Positions 24,601 through 33,767 are shown, counted from the stretch's first letter. The stretch: 64,000 nucleotides of DNA from Frankiales bacterium (GCA_016125335.1 WGLY01000017.1:62001-126000), one strand, 5' to 3'. The notes: generated by a model from the sequence alone, not told the origin. Numbers and translations are program-made.

Positions 24601-25628
24601 CGTGGTCGCCGTCGTCGCTGCCGGAGCACCTGAGGGTGACCGTGCGCGTGGTCGACGACGAGGGTGCGGAGCTCGGCCGCGGCAAGGACGTCGAGGACCT
24701 CCAGGCGCGCCTCGCCCCCGTGGTGGAGGAGGCCGTGTCGCACGTGGCCCGGTGGGCGGAGCAGCCCGGCCTCACCGACTTCCCGGCCGACGGCGTGCGC
24801 CGCGTGGTGGAGCAGCAGGTGGGCGAGCACGTCGTGGTGGGCCACCCCGCGCTCGTCGACCGCGGCGACCACGTCGACCTGCGCGTGCTCGTCACGCCGG
24901 CGGAGCAGGCGGTCGCCATGCGGGCCGGCGTGCGGCGCTTGCTGCGCCTGGCCGTGCCGCCGCCGCGCAAGTACGTCGTCGGCGTCCTCACCACGCGCGA
25001 GAAGCTCGCGCTGGGCCACACCCCGCACGGCTCGGTGCCCGCGCTGGTAGACGACGCCTACGACGCGGTGCTCGACGACGCGGTGCGCCGGGCCGGGGGG
25101 CTGCCCTGGGACCGCGCCGCCTACGACGCCGTGCTCGAAGGCCTGCGCGACCGCGCGGGCGACGACCTGCTGCGCGTCGTGCGCTCGGCCGCCGCGTCGC
25201 TCGAGCTGGCCACCGAGGCGCGCATGCGCCTGGCGGCGGTGACCTCGCCGAAGCTGATGGCGATGAAGTACGACGTCACCGCGCAGCTCGACGCGCTGCT
25301 GCCCGACGGCTTCCTCGCGCTGGCCGGGACGGACCGGCTGGCCGACCTCCAGCGCTACCTGCGGGCGGTGCTGCGCCGGCTCGACACCGCGCCGCAGGAC
25401 ACCGCCCGCGACGCCGTCCGCCAGGCCGAGATCGACGCGGTCACCGCGGACTGGGAGGCCACGCTCGAGGCCCTCGCACCGGCCGAGCGCGACACCGACG
25501 ACGCGCGCGCGGTGCGCTGGATGATCGAGGAGCTGCGCGTGAACCTGTTCGCGCAGAACCTCGGCACGCGGCACCCCGTGAGCGAGAAGCGCATCCGTCG
25601 CTCGCTCGACGCGCTGCTGGCCGGCTGA
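21684..25628 (+). CDS. hrpA: ATP-dependent RNA helicase HrpA
   Basis: A 1314-residue DEAH-box helicase of the length usual for full HrpA, which acts on RNA and stalled ribosomes. Walker A is GETGSGKT (108-115), the DEAH box sits at 205-208, SAT follows (TSATID), and the QRAGRCGR motif VI is intact. After the two RecA domains come the winged-helix, ratchet and OB-fold regions and the long C-terminal DUF3418 part typical of HrpA. It is transcribed alone. Confidence 0.95.
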   Translation: MSDAAPPASEPTASPPSPAELRARLDDVMLRDRRRLARRLDGTRGIRDTAKRDATLARIGVDVAAAEARVAARRASVPEIRYPDLPVSERRDDIAAAVRDHQVVVVAGETGSGKTTQLPKILLELGRGITGQIGHTQPRRIAARSVADRVAEELGVEVGEAVGYQVRFTDHSSDRTLVKVMTDGILLAEIQDDRLLERYDTIVIDEAHERSLTIDFLLGYLKEILPRRPDLKVVVTSATIDTERFAAHFADASGVPAPVVEVSGRTYPVEVRYEPYGEDADDRDQVQAICDAVASLQHEGPGDVLVFLSGEREIRDTADALRGLGLRDTEILPLYARLSAQEQHRVFEPHSGRRVVLATNVAETSLTVPGIRYVVDPGTARISRYSARLKVQRLPIEAVSRASADQRAGRCGRVAPGIAIRLYSEDSFEARPEFTEPEILRTNLASVILQMTALGLGDVARFPFVEPPDARQVKDGVDLLRELGALDPGRELKLTEVGRRLSRLPLDPRLGRMVLEAEKQGVVDEVLVIASALSIQDPRERPSDKQAQADQQHARFVDPSSDFLAFLGLWRYLREQQRALSGNAFRRRCKDEYLHYLRVREWQDVHSQLRQACKDLGIPVSSRRPGESAADPAAVHRSLLAGLLSHVGSYDTARRDYLGARGARWSVHPSSALSRRPPAFAVAAELVETSRLFGRIVARVDPLDVEKVAGDLVQRTYSEPRWSQKRGAVVADERVTLLGVPLVAARQVQFSRIDPALCRDLFIRHALVGGEWRSHHAFVRDNARLVGEVADLEDRVRRRDLLADDETLVDFFDARVPRDVTDVRSFDRWWKTARRDDPQLLTYPRELLLRDGSDDVDSEFPRVWSFGSFDADLPLSYAFEPGSRADGVTVDVPVALLPRLHDDDLLWQVPGRREEVVTALIRGLPKGLRTSFVPVPDTARRVLPELDPAQGGLLESLGRALTRLTGVVVPYDAWSPSSLPEHLRVTVRVVDDEGAELGRGKDVEDLQARLAPVVEEAVSHVARWAEQPGLTDFPADGVRRVVEQQVGEHVVVGHPALVDRGDHVDLRVLVTPAEQAVAMRAGVRRLLRLAVPPPRKYVVGVLTTREKLALGHTPHGSVPALVDDAYDAVLDDAVRRAGGLPWDRAAYDAVLEGLRDRAGDDLLRVVRSAAASLELATEARMRLAAVTSPKLMAMKYDVTAQLDALLPDGFLALAGTDRLADLQRYLRAVLRRLDTAPQDTARDAVRQAEIDAVTADWEATLEALAPAERDTDDARAVRWMIEELRVNLFAQNLGTRHPVSEKRIRRSLDALLAG

Positions 25629-25710
25629 GCCGCCGTCCCACCCCGTCGCCCGGCGTCCACGTGACGGAACGCTGCGGCGCGTCCGGTCCGGACGGTGCCA
25701 GAGTGCGGGC

Positions 25711-26427
25711 GTGGACGCCGCCCCCGCCGCCGTGCCGGCCCCCGAGCCCTCAGGGCTCGCGCGGGCGCGCGCGCTGCTGCGCGGCTCGCGGACGATCCCG
25801 CAGACGCGCTGGACGGCGTCCGCCGTCTGGCGGCCCACGCCCGGCTCGCTGGTGTCGCTGCTCGTGGGGCTGTGGCTGTTCGGCACCGGGGAGGCGCTGC
25901 TGCTCACCGCCGACCTCGGCGCCACGCCCTGGACGGTCCTGGCCCAGGGCGTGAGCCTGCGCACGGGGCTGCCCATCGGCACCACCACGCTGCTCGTCGG
26001 GCTCGCGGTGCTGCTGCTCTGGATCCCGCTGCGCCAGCGGCCCGGCCTGGGCACCGTGCTGAACATCGTCGTGATCTCCGTGGCGATCCAGGTGATGTAC
26101 GACCTCGTACCGGCGCCGAGCGCACTGGCGGCGCGGCTCGCGCTGGTGCTGCTGGGCATCGCCTCGATCGGGCTCGGCAGCGGCTTCTACCTCACGGCGG
26201 GGCACGGGCCGGGTCCGCGCGACGGCTGGATGACGGGGCTGCACCGGCGCACCGGCCACCCGGTGGGGCGGGTGCGGCTGGCCATCGAGGTGACGGTGCT
26301 CGTGGCCGGGTGGCTGCTCGGCGGCACCGTCGGGGTGGGCACCGCGTTGTTCGCCCTGCTCATCGGCCAGTCGGTGGCGCTCGGGCTGGCCGTGGTGCGC
26401 CACCTGGCTCCCTCCGCCGCGGGCTGA
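25711..26427 (+). CDS. YczE/YitT-like integral membrane protein
   Basis: A 238-residue protein with five hydrophobic segments after a 45-residue cytoplasmic head. LFGTGEALLLTADLGATPWTV and GLGSGFYLTAGHGPGPRDGWM match the YczE/YyaS membrane family, whose role is poorly known (some members are tied to peptide antibiotic production or transport). GTG 25711 is the first start after the hrpA stop, 82 bases upstream. Confidence 0.78.
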   Translation: MDAAPAAVPAPEPSGLARARALLRGSRTIPQTRWTASAVWRPTPGSLVSLLVGLWLFGTGEALLLTADLGATPWTVLAQGVSLRTGLPIGTTTLLVGLAVLLLWIPLRQRPGLGTVLNIVVISVAIQVMYDLVPAPSALAARLALVLLGIASIGLGSGFYLTAGHGPGPRDGWMTGLHRRTGHPVGRVRLAIEVTVLVAGWLLGGTVGVGTALFALLIGQSVALGLAVVRHLAPSAAG

Positions 26428-26579
26428 GCGCGACAGGTCCCTCGTGCCCGGCGGCCGTCCGTACCGGGCCGCGACCCCGCACCTGGGGGTGGGCACCCCT
26501 CACCTGGGCTGACTCGTTCGGATGACTCGTGGTCGGACACGCGGGCCGGGGGGCGCGCCGGCCCCGCGGGCTCGCCTAC

Positions 26580-26596
26580 CCTGTGCCGGACACAGG
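26580..26596 (+). promoter_or_regulatory. Hairpin CCTGTG-CCGGA-CACAGG next to a -10-like TACCCT
   Basis: TACCCT (26577-26582) fits a -10 box about 76 bases before the protease start. The perfect 6-bp palindrome CCTGTG/CACAGG directly overlaps and follows it, covering the likely transcription start. It could be an operator or a 5'-end RNA hairpin. Confidence 0.35.
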
Positions 26597-26657
26597 AGTG
26601 ACGGCGTGCCCGGGCACCGCCCCGATCTCACCGACCGGGACGACCGAGGAGCCCCAC

Positions 26658-29600
26658 GTGCGAGCACGGACCTGGACGGCCGCGCTGTCGGTCACCGCCC
26701 TGACGGCGGGCACCCTCGCGGCGACGGGCACCCCGGTGGGCGCGGTGCCGTCCTCGACGCCCTCGCGGCCCGGGCACACCTACATCCTCGGCACCGACGA
26801 CCCGCACGGGTCCGCGCGCAGCCTGCGCACCGTGCCCGGCCGCCCGCTGGCCCGCCCGAGCGGCGTGTCGTCGTCGGCGTCCCCGGCCGGGATCGCCGCG
26901 GCCGTCGTGCGCGAGTACGCGGGCGCGCTGCACGCGCAGGGCGCGACGTTCCGCACCGAGTCGGTGCACCCCGGTGTGGCCGCCGGGCACGTGGTGCGGC
27001 TCCAGCAGACCGTGGCCGGGGTGCCCGTGATGGGCGGCGAGGTCGTGGTCGACCTCGACCAGGACGGCAACACCCGCTCGGTGGCCAGCGAGACGCTCAC
27101 GCAGACGCCGGCCGCCACGAGGGCCGCGGTGCCCGCGTCGCTCGCGACCAGCCGCGCGCTGGCCTCGGTGCGCCTGTCGGCGCACACCGGTGCACTGGTG
27201 GCGTCCACGCCGGAGCTCACCGTGTACGACCCGCGCATCTTCGGTGCGCCGGGCCTGCAGCGCTCGAGCCTCGTGTGGAAGCTCGACGTCACCAGCCCCA
27301 CCGACCCGAGCCTCAAGCACCTCGTGCTCGTCGACGCGCTGCACGGCGTCGTCACCCTCGACGTCGACCAGACCGAGAAGGCCCTCGACCGCCGGGTGTG
27401 CGACCAGGGCAACATCCGGTCCGACAACCCGCCGGACTGCACCACACCGGTCCGCTCGGAGAGTGAGGCAGTCGTCGGCTCGCCCGACGACGACATCAAC
27501 GTCGCCTACGACTACGCCGGGGTCACCTACGACTTCTACTCGCAGGTGCTCGGCCGCGACTCCATCGACGGCGCGGGGCTGCCGATCCGGTCGACCGTGC
27601 GCTACTGCGACAACGTCTCCTCGGACCCCTGCCCCAACTACCCGAACGCGTTCTGGGACGGCACCCAGATGTACTACGGCTCGGGCTTCGCCAACGCCGA
27701 CGACGTGGTGGCGCACGAGCTCACCCACGGGGTGACGCAGTACAACAACAACCTGTACTACTTCTTCCAGTCGGGCGCGATCAACGAGTCGCTCTCGGAC
27801 ATCTTCGGCGAGTACATCGACCAGTGGGACGCCGACAAGTACGCCCGGCACGGCACCGACGGGCCGTCGGTCGACTGGCTCATCGGGGAGGACATCCCCG
27901 GCTACCCGTCCGGCTTCCGCAACATGGCCGCGCCGCACCTGTCCGACCAAGGGGCCCAGCCCGAGCGGATGGGTGACCCCTTGTGGGACGTCGAGACAAA
28001 CACGTACGGGCCGAACTTCGACTCGGGTGGGGTACACGTCAACAGCGGTGTGGGCAACAAGTTCGGCTACCTCATCGGCCGCGACCCCTCGGCGGGGTCG
28101 GTGACCTTCACCGGCCAGGCCGTGACCGGCATCGGGATCGAGAAGGCGGCCGAGGTGGTCTACGGCGCCAGCAAGCTGCTCACCAGCGGCGCCGACTACC
28201 GCGCGTTCGCCACCGCGCTGCGCGCCTCGTGCTCCGCGCTGGTGGGCTCGTCGTCGGCCACCACGCCCCTCGCCGCGGGCGACTGCGACCAGGTGAACGC
28301 GGCGCTGCTCGCGACGCAGATGGACCAGGAGCCGGCGGCGGTCGGGAACCACGACGCCTCGGTGTGCCCGGCGGGAACGGTGACCAACACGGTGTTCTCC
28401 GACTCCATGGAGAACCCCAACAGCGGCCGCTGGACGGCCACCGGCAACGGCATGAAGTACTACCAGGGCGTCGTCGGGCCGCTCGTGGTCGCGCCGCTGT
28501 GGTACTACGGCAGCGACCCGCTCAACCCCTACGCCGCCCCGCAGGTGTACGCCACCAGCGGCACGGACAACCTGTGGGGCGACGACCCCGACCTCTCCAG
28601 CGGGCTCTGGCAGAACACCTACCAGCGCACCACCTACGACGCGCAGATGGCCATGACGCGCGGGGTGAAGCTGCCGCCGGGCGCCAGCTACCTGCGCTTC
28701 GAGCACGCCTTCGGCTTCCAGACGAGCGGGACGGCGCTCGGCAACCACGACGGCGGCCGGGTGGAGTACTCCACCGACGGCGGCCGGTCGTGGAAGGACG
28801 CCGGGCCGCTCATGGCCGGCGCGGGTGACAACGGCTACGGCTTCAACACCGGCGGCGCCGCCTCCAGCAAGCTGGCGAGCGACAACCCGCTGCACGGGGC
28901 CGCGGCGTTCACCCGGCACAGCCAGGGCTACGTCGCCTCGCGGGCGGTGCTCACCAGCCTGGCGGGCAAGACGGTGAAGTTCCGCTTCCGCATCCTGACC
29001 AACCGGACCGTCGGCGACTACGGCTGGTTCGTCGACGACGTGAAGATCTACGGCTGCGCCCCGCTGCTCAACCTGTCGACGCCGCCGACGGTCGCGCTCG
29101 GCACGACCAACCTCGTGGTCACGCCGAACGACCTGCACCCGACGACCACCTACCGCGTCCGCAAGGCCGCGCCCGGGCTGCCGTTCGGGGCGTGGTCGTC
29201 GTCGTACGCGGCTCCCTCCAACGGGATCATCCGCGTGCCGCTCGTCTCCGGCGGCGGCAAGACCTGTGTGGCGGTCACCACCACGGTGCAGCCGAGCGGC
29301 CCGAGCAGCTCGGCCACCCGGTGCGTCACGGTGCCCACCGACGACCGCGGCCTGCGGCGTCACGGCTCCTGGGTGTCCGTGACCTCGGCGTCGTCGTACG
29401 CACGGACCCTCACCGTCTCGAGGACCAAGGGCGCCTACCTCACGCTGCGCGCAGCCTGGGGCACGCACGTCATCGTGCTGGCCGAGAAGCTGCGCGGCGG
29501 AGGCACGATCGGGGTCTACGTCGGCGGCCGGCTGGTGCGCACGACGAGCCTCGCCTCGACGACGACGCGCTACAAGCAGCAGATCGACATCCGCGTGGGA

Positions 29601-29684
29601 CCGACGCACAGCAAGCCGGTGGTGGTGAAGGTGCTGAGCTCCGGTCGCCCCGTCGTCATCGACGGCATCGCGATCCGTCCCTGA
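26658..29684 (+). CDS. Secreted M4 (thermolysin-type) zinc metalloprotease with C-terminal beta domains
   Basis: A 1008-residue exported protease. GTG 26658 (GAGGAG six bases upstream) gives a clean signal peptide VRARTWTAALSVTALTAG. An FTP-like inhibitory propeptide (about 60-230) is followed by the M4 domain with HELTH at 353-357 and the third zinc ligand E377 in AINESLSDIFGEY, spaced as in thermolysin. Beyond about 570 come an immune-inhibitor-A/MAM-like domain (GRVEYSTDGGRSW) and a final beta domain (about 900-1008) that may bind surfaces. It probably feeds on extracellular protein. Confidence 0.92.
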   Translation: MRARTWTAALSVTALTAGTLAATGTPVGAVPSSTPSRPGHTYILGTDDPHGSARSLRTVPGRPLARPSGVSSSASPAGIAAAVVREYAGALHAQGATFRTESVHPGVAAGHVVRLQQTVAGVPVMGGEVVVDLDQDGNTRSVASETLTQTPAATRAAVPASLATSRALASVRLSAHTGALVASTPELTVYDPRIFGAPGLQRSSLVWKLDVTSPTDPSLKHLVLVDALHGVVTLDVDQTEKALDRRVCDQGNIRSDNPPDCTTPVRSESEAVVGSPDDDINVAYDYAGVTYDFYSQVLGRDSIDGAGLPIRSTVRYCDNVSSDPCPNYPNAFWDGTQMYYGSGFANADDVVAHELTHGVTQYNNNLYYFFQSGAINESLSDIFGEYIDQWDADKYARHGTDGPSVDWLIGEDIPGYPSGFRNMAAPHLSDQGAQPERMGDPLWDVETNTYGPNFDSGGVHVNSGVGNKFGYLIGRDPSAGSVTFTGQAVTGIGIEKAAEVVYGASKLLTSGADYRAFATALRASCSALVGSSSATTPLAAGDCDQVNAALLATQMDQEPAAVGNHDASVCPAGTVTNTVFSDSMENPNSGRWTATGNGMKYYQGVVGPLVVAPLWYYGSDPLNPYAAPQVYATSGTDNLWGDDPDLSSGLWQNTYQRTTYDAQMAMTRGVKLPPGASYLRFEHAFGFQTSGTALGNHDGGRVEYSTDGGRSWKDAGPLMAGAGDNGYGFNTGGAASSKLASDNPLHGAAAFTRHSQGYVASRAVLTSLAGKTVKFRFRILTNRTVGDYGWFVDDVKIYGCAPLLNLSTPPTVALGTTNLVVTPNDLHPTTTYRVRKAAPGLPFGAWSSSYAAPSNGIIRVPLVSGGGKTCVAVTTTVQPSGPSSSATRCVTVPTDDRGLRRHGSWVSVTSASSYARTLTVSRTKGAYLTLRAAWGTHVIVLAEKLRGGGTIGVYVGGRLVRTTSLASTTTRYKQQIDIRVGPTHSKPVVVKVLSSGRPVVIDGIAIRP

Positions 29685-29710
29685 CGCACGCATCGCGGGG
29701 GAGCGGGGCC

Positions 29711-29944
29711 GTGCGGCCGGCGGGGTGGTCCGGACCGCTGCTGGTCGTCCTCGGCGTCGTGCTGCTCGCCGCGGCGGCCTGGACGACGGGGTCGTCCGCG
29801 CTGGCTCGCCTCGCCTGGGCCGCGGGTGCCGCTGCGGTCGTGCTGCTCGCGGGTAGCGCGGTGCTGACCGCCGTGCGCGAGGGGCGCGCGGAGGGGCTCT
29901 CGCCGCTCGACAGCCTGCTGCGGCTCTGGTCGTCGTGGCGGTGA
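29711..29944 (+). CDS. Small two-helix membrane protein
   Basis: A 77-residue frame with two hydrophobic segments (GPLLVVLGVVLLAAAAWTTG and WAAGAAAVVLLAGSAVL) and a basic C-terminal tail. GTG 29711 is preceded by GGGGGAG seven bases away and lies 26 bases after the protease stop, so it is probably cotranscribed. No family recognised. Confidence 0.5.
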   Translation: MRPAGWSGPLLVVLGVVLLAAAAWTTGSSALARLAWAAGAAAVVLLAGSAVLTAVREGRAEGLSPLDSLLRLWSSWR

Positions 29945-30004
29945 TGACCGGCCCGGACGCCCGGGCACGACGGGGCAGGCGCTGAGGCTCGGGCCGCCCC
30001 GCCG

Positions 30005-30019
30005 TCCACAGCCTGTGGA
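30005..30019. promoter_or_regulatory. Palindrome TCCACA-N3-TGTGGA upstream of DUF222-HNH gene 1
   Basis: TCCACA-GCC-TGTGGA is a perfect 6-bp palindrome. Each half extends to a DnaA-box-like nonamer (CCGTCCACA and, inverted, TCATCCACA). It lies 118 bases before the start of the gene; the paralogue at 48.9 kb carries the same element 117 bases before its start, and about 45 following bases are also partly conserved (GGCGAAA, TTGG, TGCT, GGAT). Confidence 0.55.
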
Positions 30020-30062
30020 TGATGAAGTGGCGAAATCCGTTGGGATTGCTAGGGATTGGGGG

Positions 30063-30091
30063 TTGTGCCTGTCAGTGGTCTCCGATAGCAT
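30063..30091 (+). promoter_or_regulatory. Candidate promoter of DUF222-HNH gene 1
   Basis: TTGTGC (30063-30068) and TAGCAT (30086-30091) are separated by 17 bases and lie about 45 bases before ATG 30137, in a patch of clearly lower GC. It is one of the better -35/-10 matches in the window. Confidence 0.4.
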
Positions 30092-30136
30092 TCCTACATT
30101 CGTTCGAACCCCAGCCGAACCCGTAGGAGGTGCCCG

Positions 30137-31675
30137 ATGACCGCCGTCGACGACCGGGGCACCACCTCTTCCTTCGGCCCGGTGGGTGTGGGCTTTCACC
30201 CGGACTGGGACGTGCATGACCCGATTGCGTGGCTGACCGGCGACCCAGGCGCGCTGCTCGTCGTGCTCGACCAGCCGGTGGACGCGACCGATCTGATCCT
30301 GCTCGAGCAGGTTGACGTCGAGGCGATCACCGAGCCGGCCGAGCTGATCGACTACCTGTCCGTGGCGACCCGGCTCGAAGCCCGGCTCGCGTCCCTGCGG
30401 TTGGCGGCGGAGGCGGCGTTCGCGGTGAAGGCGTGCCCGGACTCGACGAGCGCGCACGCGTCGTACGCGGACGCGGCGGCCGAGCAGGAGGTCGCCTACG
30501 CCACCCACAACAGCGTCTACGCCGCGTCGAAGGAGATCGACCGCGCCCGGGCCCTGAAGGAGCTCTTCCCGGGGTTCGGCGCGGCGATGGCTGCGGGTGA
30601 GATCACCGAGCGGCACTGCGCGGTCCTCGTGGACCAGACCCGCTACCTCACGGATCCCGAGGTCCTCGCGACGATCGAGACCCAGGCGCTGGAGAAGGCC
30701 CGCACCCTGACTGCCTCGGAGCTGCGCAAGTTCCTCGACAAGCTGATCGCGCGGCATGACCCGGACGCGACCGTCCGCGCGCACAAGGCCGTCGCGACCC
30801 GGGACGTGTACCGGCAGCCGATCGGCGATGGGATGGCGTTCCTCGGCGTGACCCATCAGGCGCCGGTGATCGACGCGGTGTTCGACGCGATCGCGGCCGC
30901 GGGCAAGGCACTGCGCGCGCAGCGCGGCGGCGCCGAGGCCCTGCGCGCCGGGAACGAGGACGCTGCGTCGGGTGCCTGCCGCGCCGACGCGCTCGCTGCT
31001 CTCGTGCTCGGTGACCGTGGCGAGGACGGGACGTTGGTCTACGAGTCCTCGCGGACGCAGACCGAGCTGCACGTGGTGATGGACCTCGACACCCTGCGCG
31101 GGGAGCGCGACGGACTGGCACTGCTGAACGGCACGCCGATCCCGGCGCAGATCGCGCGGGAGGTCGCCGGCGGCGCGGAGTTCTGGCGCCGGCTGGTGGT
31201 GGATCCGGTCGACGGGCACCTGCTCGACTACGGCACCCGCCAGTACCTCCCGGCCGCGCTGCGTGAGCACGTGCTGCACCGCGACCCGGTCTGCCGCCGT
31301 CCCGGCTGCACCCGCCGCGCGCAGGAGATGGACCACGCGCTCCCGTTCCCGGAGGGAGCCAGCGACACCGCCAACTGCGGCGGCCTGTGCTCCCGCTGCC
31401 ACCAGGTCAAGACCGCCGGGCACGCGACCATCGAGGACAGCGCGCCGGACGGATCCGGCACCTGGGTGACCCGATGGCGCCAACGCATCCGCATCCCGGC
31501 CCAACCCGTCCTCGAACCACCGCCACGTACGGCGTCTCCCGTCGTGCCGCCCGCTGCTGCATCGGACGTGGGACCGCCGGGTCCGCATGCCGATGACGCG
31601 GCGGCCGAGCCCGGCGGCGACGGCCCTGACTGCGGTGCGACCCGCGACGACCCACCCGAGCGCCCGCCGTTCTAG
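30137..31675 (+). CDS. DUF222 domain HNH endonuclease-like protein (copy 1)
   Basis: A 512-residue protein: DUF222 region (about 60-380, helical) and a C-terminal HNH domain with CRRPGCTRRAQEMDHALPF and NCGGLCSRCHQVKTAGH, so both zinc-type Cys pairs and the HNH core are intact. Such proteins (the 13E12 type) occur in many copies in actinobacterial genomes, and their role is unproven. A Pro-rich tail follows residue 455. GGAGG lies six bases before the ATG. A close paralogue sits at 48908-50422, with long identical blocks and the same upstream element. Confidence 0.88.
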   Translation: MTAVDDRGTTSSFGPVGVGFHPDWDVHDPIAWLTGDPGALLVVLDQPVDATDLILLEQVDVEAITEPAELIDYLSVATRLEARLASLRLAAEAAFAVKACPDSTSAHASYADAAAEQEVAYATHNSVYAASKEIDRARALKELFPGFGAAMAAGEITERHCAVLVDQTRYLTDPEVLATIETQALEKARTLTASELRKFLDKLIARHDPDATVRAHKAVATRDVYRQPIGDGMAFLGVTHQAPVIDAVFDAIAAAGKALRAQRGGAEALRAGNEDAASGACRADALAALVLGDRGEDGTLVYESSRTQTELHVVMDLDTLRGERDGLALLNGTPIPAQIAREVAGGAEFWRRLVVDPVDGHLLDYGTRQYLPAALREHVLHRDPVCRRPGCTRRAQEMDHALPFPEGASDTANCGGLCSRCHQVKTAGHATIEDSAPDGSGTWVTRWRQRIRIPAQPVLEPPPRTASPVVPPAAASDVGPPGPHADDAAAEPGGDGPDCGATRDDPPERPPF

Positions 31676-31765
31676 CGCGCCCGCGGCGACCGGACGACGC
31701 CATGACCGGCCGTGCGGCCTCCCGTGCCGCCGCCATGGCTGGCCTCCCCTGTGCGAGCCGGTGAC

Positions 31766-31797
31766 GTCGGGTGCGCCGTCGACGTCGCACCCCCGAC
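31766..31797. terminator. Bidirectional terminator-like hairpin
   Basis: GGGTGCG pairs with CGCACCC across a 10-base loop, and GTC/GAC extends the stem past a small bulge. It lies between two convergent genes (HNH copy 1 and the DUF2254 gene), where a shared terminator is expected. Confidence 0.5.
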
Positions 31798-31820
31798 CGG
31801 ATCCGGATCGACCGCCGGTG

Positions 31821-33212
31821 TCAGACCGGGTCGAGATCGCGGGACGACGACGAGGACCCCGGGGCCGATGCGGAGGGGGACGCCGGCGCCGGCGGGGCCG
31901 ACTCGGCGAAGCGGTCGCGGTAGGCGATGCGCACGCGTTCGCGGTCGGGCTCGGGGAGCTCGCCGCGCTCGCCGGTGGCCAGCACGAGCCCGGCCTGAAG
32001 GCGCAGGGCGGCGCGCGCCTCCTCCGACCCCTCGGGCAGAGCGTCGTGCAGCGTCTCGAGGATCTCCAGCAGGTACACCAGCACGGTCGGCTGACCGGTC
32101 GCGGCCAGCCGCACCTCGTCGAAGGCCAGGTCGACGACCTCGCGGTGCGTGGGCGCGTGCGAGAGCACGAGCGAGCGGTCGCCGTCCTCGAGCACCCGCG
32201 GCGGCGCCGGGCGCACGAGCAGCTCGCGCAGCACTGCCGCCTGGTGGAACAGCGCGTCCTGGGCGGTCGTCGGGTCGTTCACGCCGGGCGAGAGCGCGCG
32301 CAGCGCGACGTCGGCGAGCTGCCGGACGCCATAGGTGGGGTCCTGGAGCAGCGTGCGCGTGGGCCCGAGCACCACGGCGTCGCGCACGGCCTCGGCCACG
32401 GCCTCGGGGTCGTCGGGCTCGGGCACGACCCGGCCGATCGGCGTGCCGGGCACGGCGTAGCGGCCCGGTGCCGTGGTGACCACGAGGCGGGCGCCGGACG
32501 GCAGCGCGGCGAGCAGGCTCGCATGGTCGAGCTGCTGCACCCACCCGTGCCGGACGAAGTCGACGGCGTGCCCCTCGTCGTCGTCGGCCTCGGGCACGGA
32601 CGACGCACCTGCCGCGAGGGGGTCGAGCGCACCCACCTGCGCGCGAACGGCGCTCAGCGCCTCGAGCGTGACCCGGTGCAGCACCTCCGACACGTCGAGG
32701 GCGTGCGCGCTGTGGCTGATGAACGCCACGGTCGAGAGGATCGCGACGACGCCGAGCACGAGCGCCACCATCGTCGCCGCGCTCGGCACCACGGCCTCGC
32801 CGCCGGAGCCGACCGGTCCGCGCACCGCCTGGAGCACCACGAGGCTGTAGGTGAAGGTGCCCATGACGACACCCATCGCGCGCCGGTTCGCCGGGTCGCG
32901 GAACAGCCCGTGCACCACTCGCGGCGAGTATTGCCCGGACGCCGCCGAGACGAGCAGCAGCGAGACCGAGAACGCGATGCCGGCGAACGCGAGCGTCGCG
33001 CTCGCGACCACGGTGAGCACCGCACGGGCGCTGTCGACCGTCGCCGTCAGCCGCTGCGGCACGCCGTCGAGCCTGCCGTCGACGGCGAGCATCAGCTCGG
33101 CGAGGACGAAGCCTCCCACCACGAACAGCAGCGGCGTGACGAACAGGCTGCTGCGGACGCGGTCGCGCAACGCCGACCAGCGCAGCACGGACCGCGACGG
33201 TGCCGCTCCCAT
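31821..33212 (-). CDS. DUF2254 integral membrane protein
   Basis: A 463-residue protein with four membrane segments in its first 190 residues (including SLFVTPLLFVVGGFVLAELM and ASATLAFAGIAFSVSLLLVS) and a long soluble region. FSVSLLLVSAASGQYSPRVV and ALRALSPGVNDPTTAQDAL are hallmarks of DUF2254. The C-terminal tail is Ser/Pro-rich. Function unknown; it appears monocistronic. Confidence 0.85.
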   Translation of the reverse strand: MGAAPSRSVLRWSALRDRVRSSLFVTPLLFVVGGFVLAELMLAVDGRLDGVPQRLTATVDSARAVLTVVASATLAFAGIAFSVSLLLVSAASGQYSPRVVHGLFRDPANRRAMGVVMGTFTYSLVVLQAVRGPVGSGGEAVVPSAATMVALVLGVVAILSTVAFISHSAHALDVSEVLHRVTLEALSAVRAQVGALDPLAAGASSVPEADDDEGHAVDFVRHGWVQQLDHASLLAALPSGARLVVTTAPGRYAVPGTPIGRVVPEPDDPEAVAEAVRDAVVLGPTRTLLQDPTYGVRQLADVALRALSPGVNDPTTAQDALFHQAAVLRELLVRPAPPRVLEDGDRSLVLSHAPTHREVVDLAFDEVRLAATGQPTVLVYLLEILETLHDALPEGSEEARAALRLQAGLVLATGERGELPEPDRERVRIAYRDRFAESAPPAPASPSASAPGSSSSSRDLDPV

Positions 33213-33300
33213 GACCCACCTCCCGCTCGGTGCCGCCCTAACCGTCGGCGGCCGCGCTCAAACCGGGCCGAGGCTGCTGCGACCGCTTCGGGACGTGCCG

Positions 33301-33606
33301 TCAGCGGGCCGACGGCGTCCCGAACACCTCCTCGATCGCGTCGTCGAGCCGGTCGGCGAACTCGGTCGCGACCTGCGCGAGCAGGCGCGCCTTGCGGACG
33401 GCGTTGCGCCGCGCGCCGGCGCTGGAGTCCTCCTCGGCGGAGAAGTCCAGCACCACCGAGCGGCAGTCGGCGATGACCAGGTCGGCGTCGACCCAGCCGC
33501 CGGGCCGCACGGTGACCTCGGCGATCACGTGGGCGCCGGCGTGGAAGCCGGGACGGTTGAGGAACGTGCGACGGTAGAACAGGCGGCGGGAACGCCTGCG
33601 GGACAT
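33301..33606 (-). CDS. Small conserved-looking protein, function unknown
   Basis: A 101-residue soluble protein with a basic N-terminus (MSRRRSRRLFYRRTF), a mixed middle (VIAEVTVRPGGWVDADLVIA) and a C-terminal helix (LAQVATEFADRLDDAIEEVF). AAAGGTGAG lies five bases before ATG 33606, which supports a real gene. I recognise no family. Confidence 0.6.
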   Translation of the reverse strand: MSRRRSRRLFYRRTFLNRPGFHAGAHVIAEVTVRPGGWVDADLVIADCRSVVLDFSAEEDSSAGARRNAVRKARLLAQVATEFADRLDDAIEEVFGTPSAR

Positions 33607-33767
33607 GGGAACTCACCTTTCAGGACAGCACGACGGACCGGACGACGACGGACCCGGAGGGTCGGCCGACGTCGCGGCGTGGGTACGTGCGGTCCTGGGT
33701 GCTCACCGAGCGAGTGTGACGCCGGTGGCGCGGGACGGCCACGGAGTTCCGGCGACGGCGACGCCGC

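Noticed and set aside
21318-26159. A very long open frame (about 1600 codons) on the minus strand across hrpA
   Set aside because: It is the antisense shadow of a GC-rich gene: arginine/alanine/valine-biased, no domains, while the plus strand holds a complete HrpA with all motifs.
26628-29693. Long minus-strand frame opposite the M4 protease
   Set aside because: Shadow frame without motifs; the protease has signal peptide, HELTH and correctly spaced glutamate.
30005-30019. DnaA-box-like pairs considered as a replication origin
   Set aside because: Only two or three boxes, no AT-rich unwinding region and no dnaA, dnaN or gyr genes in the window.
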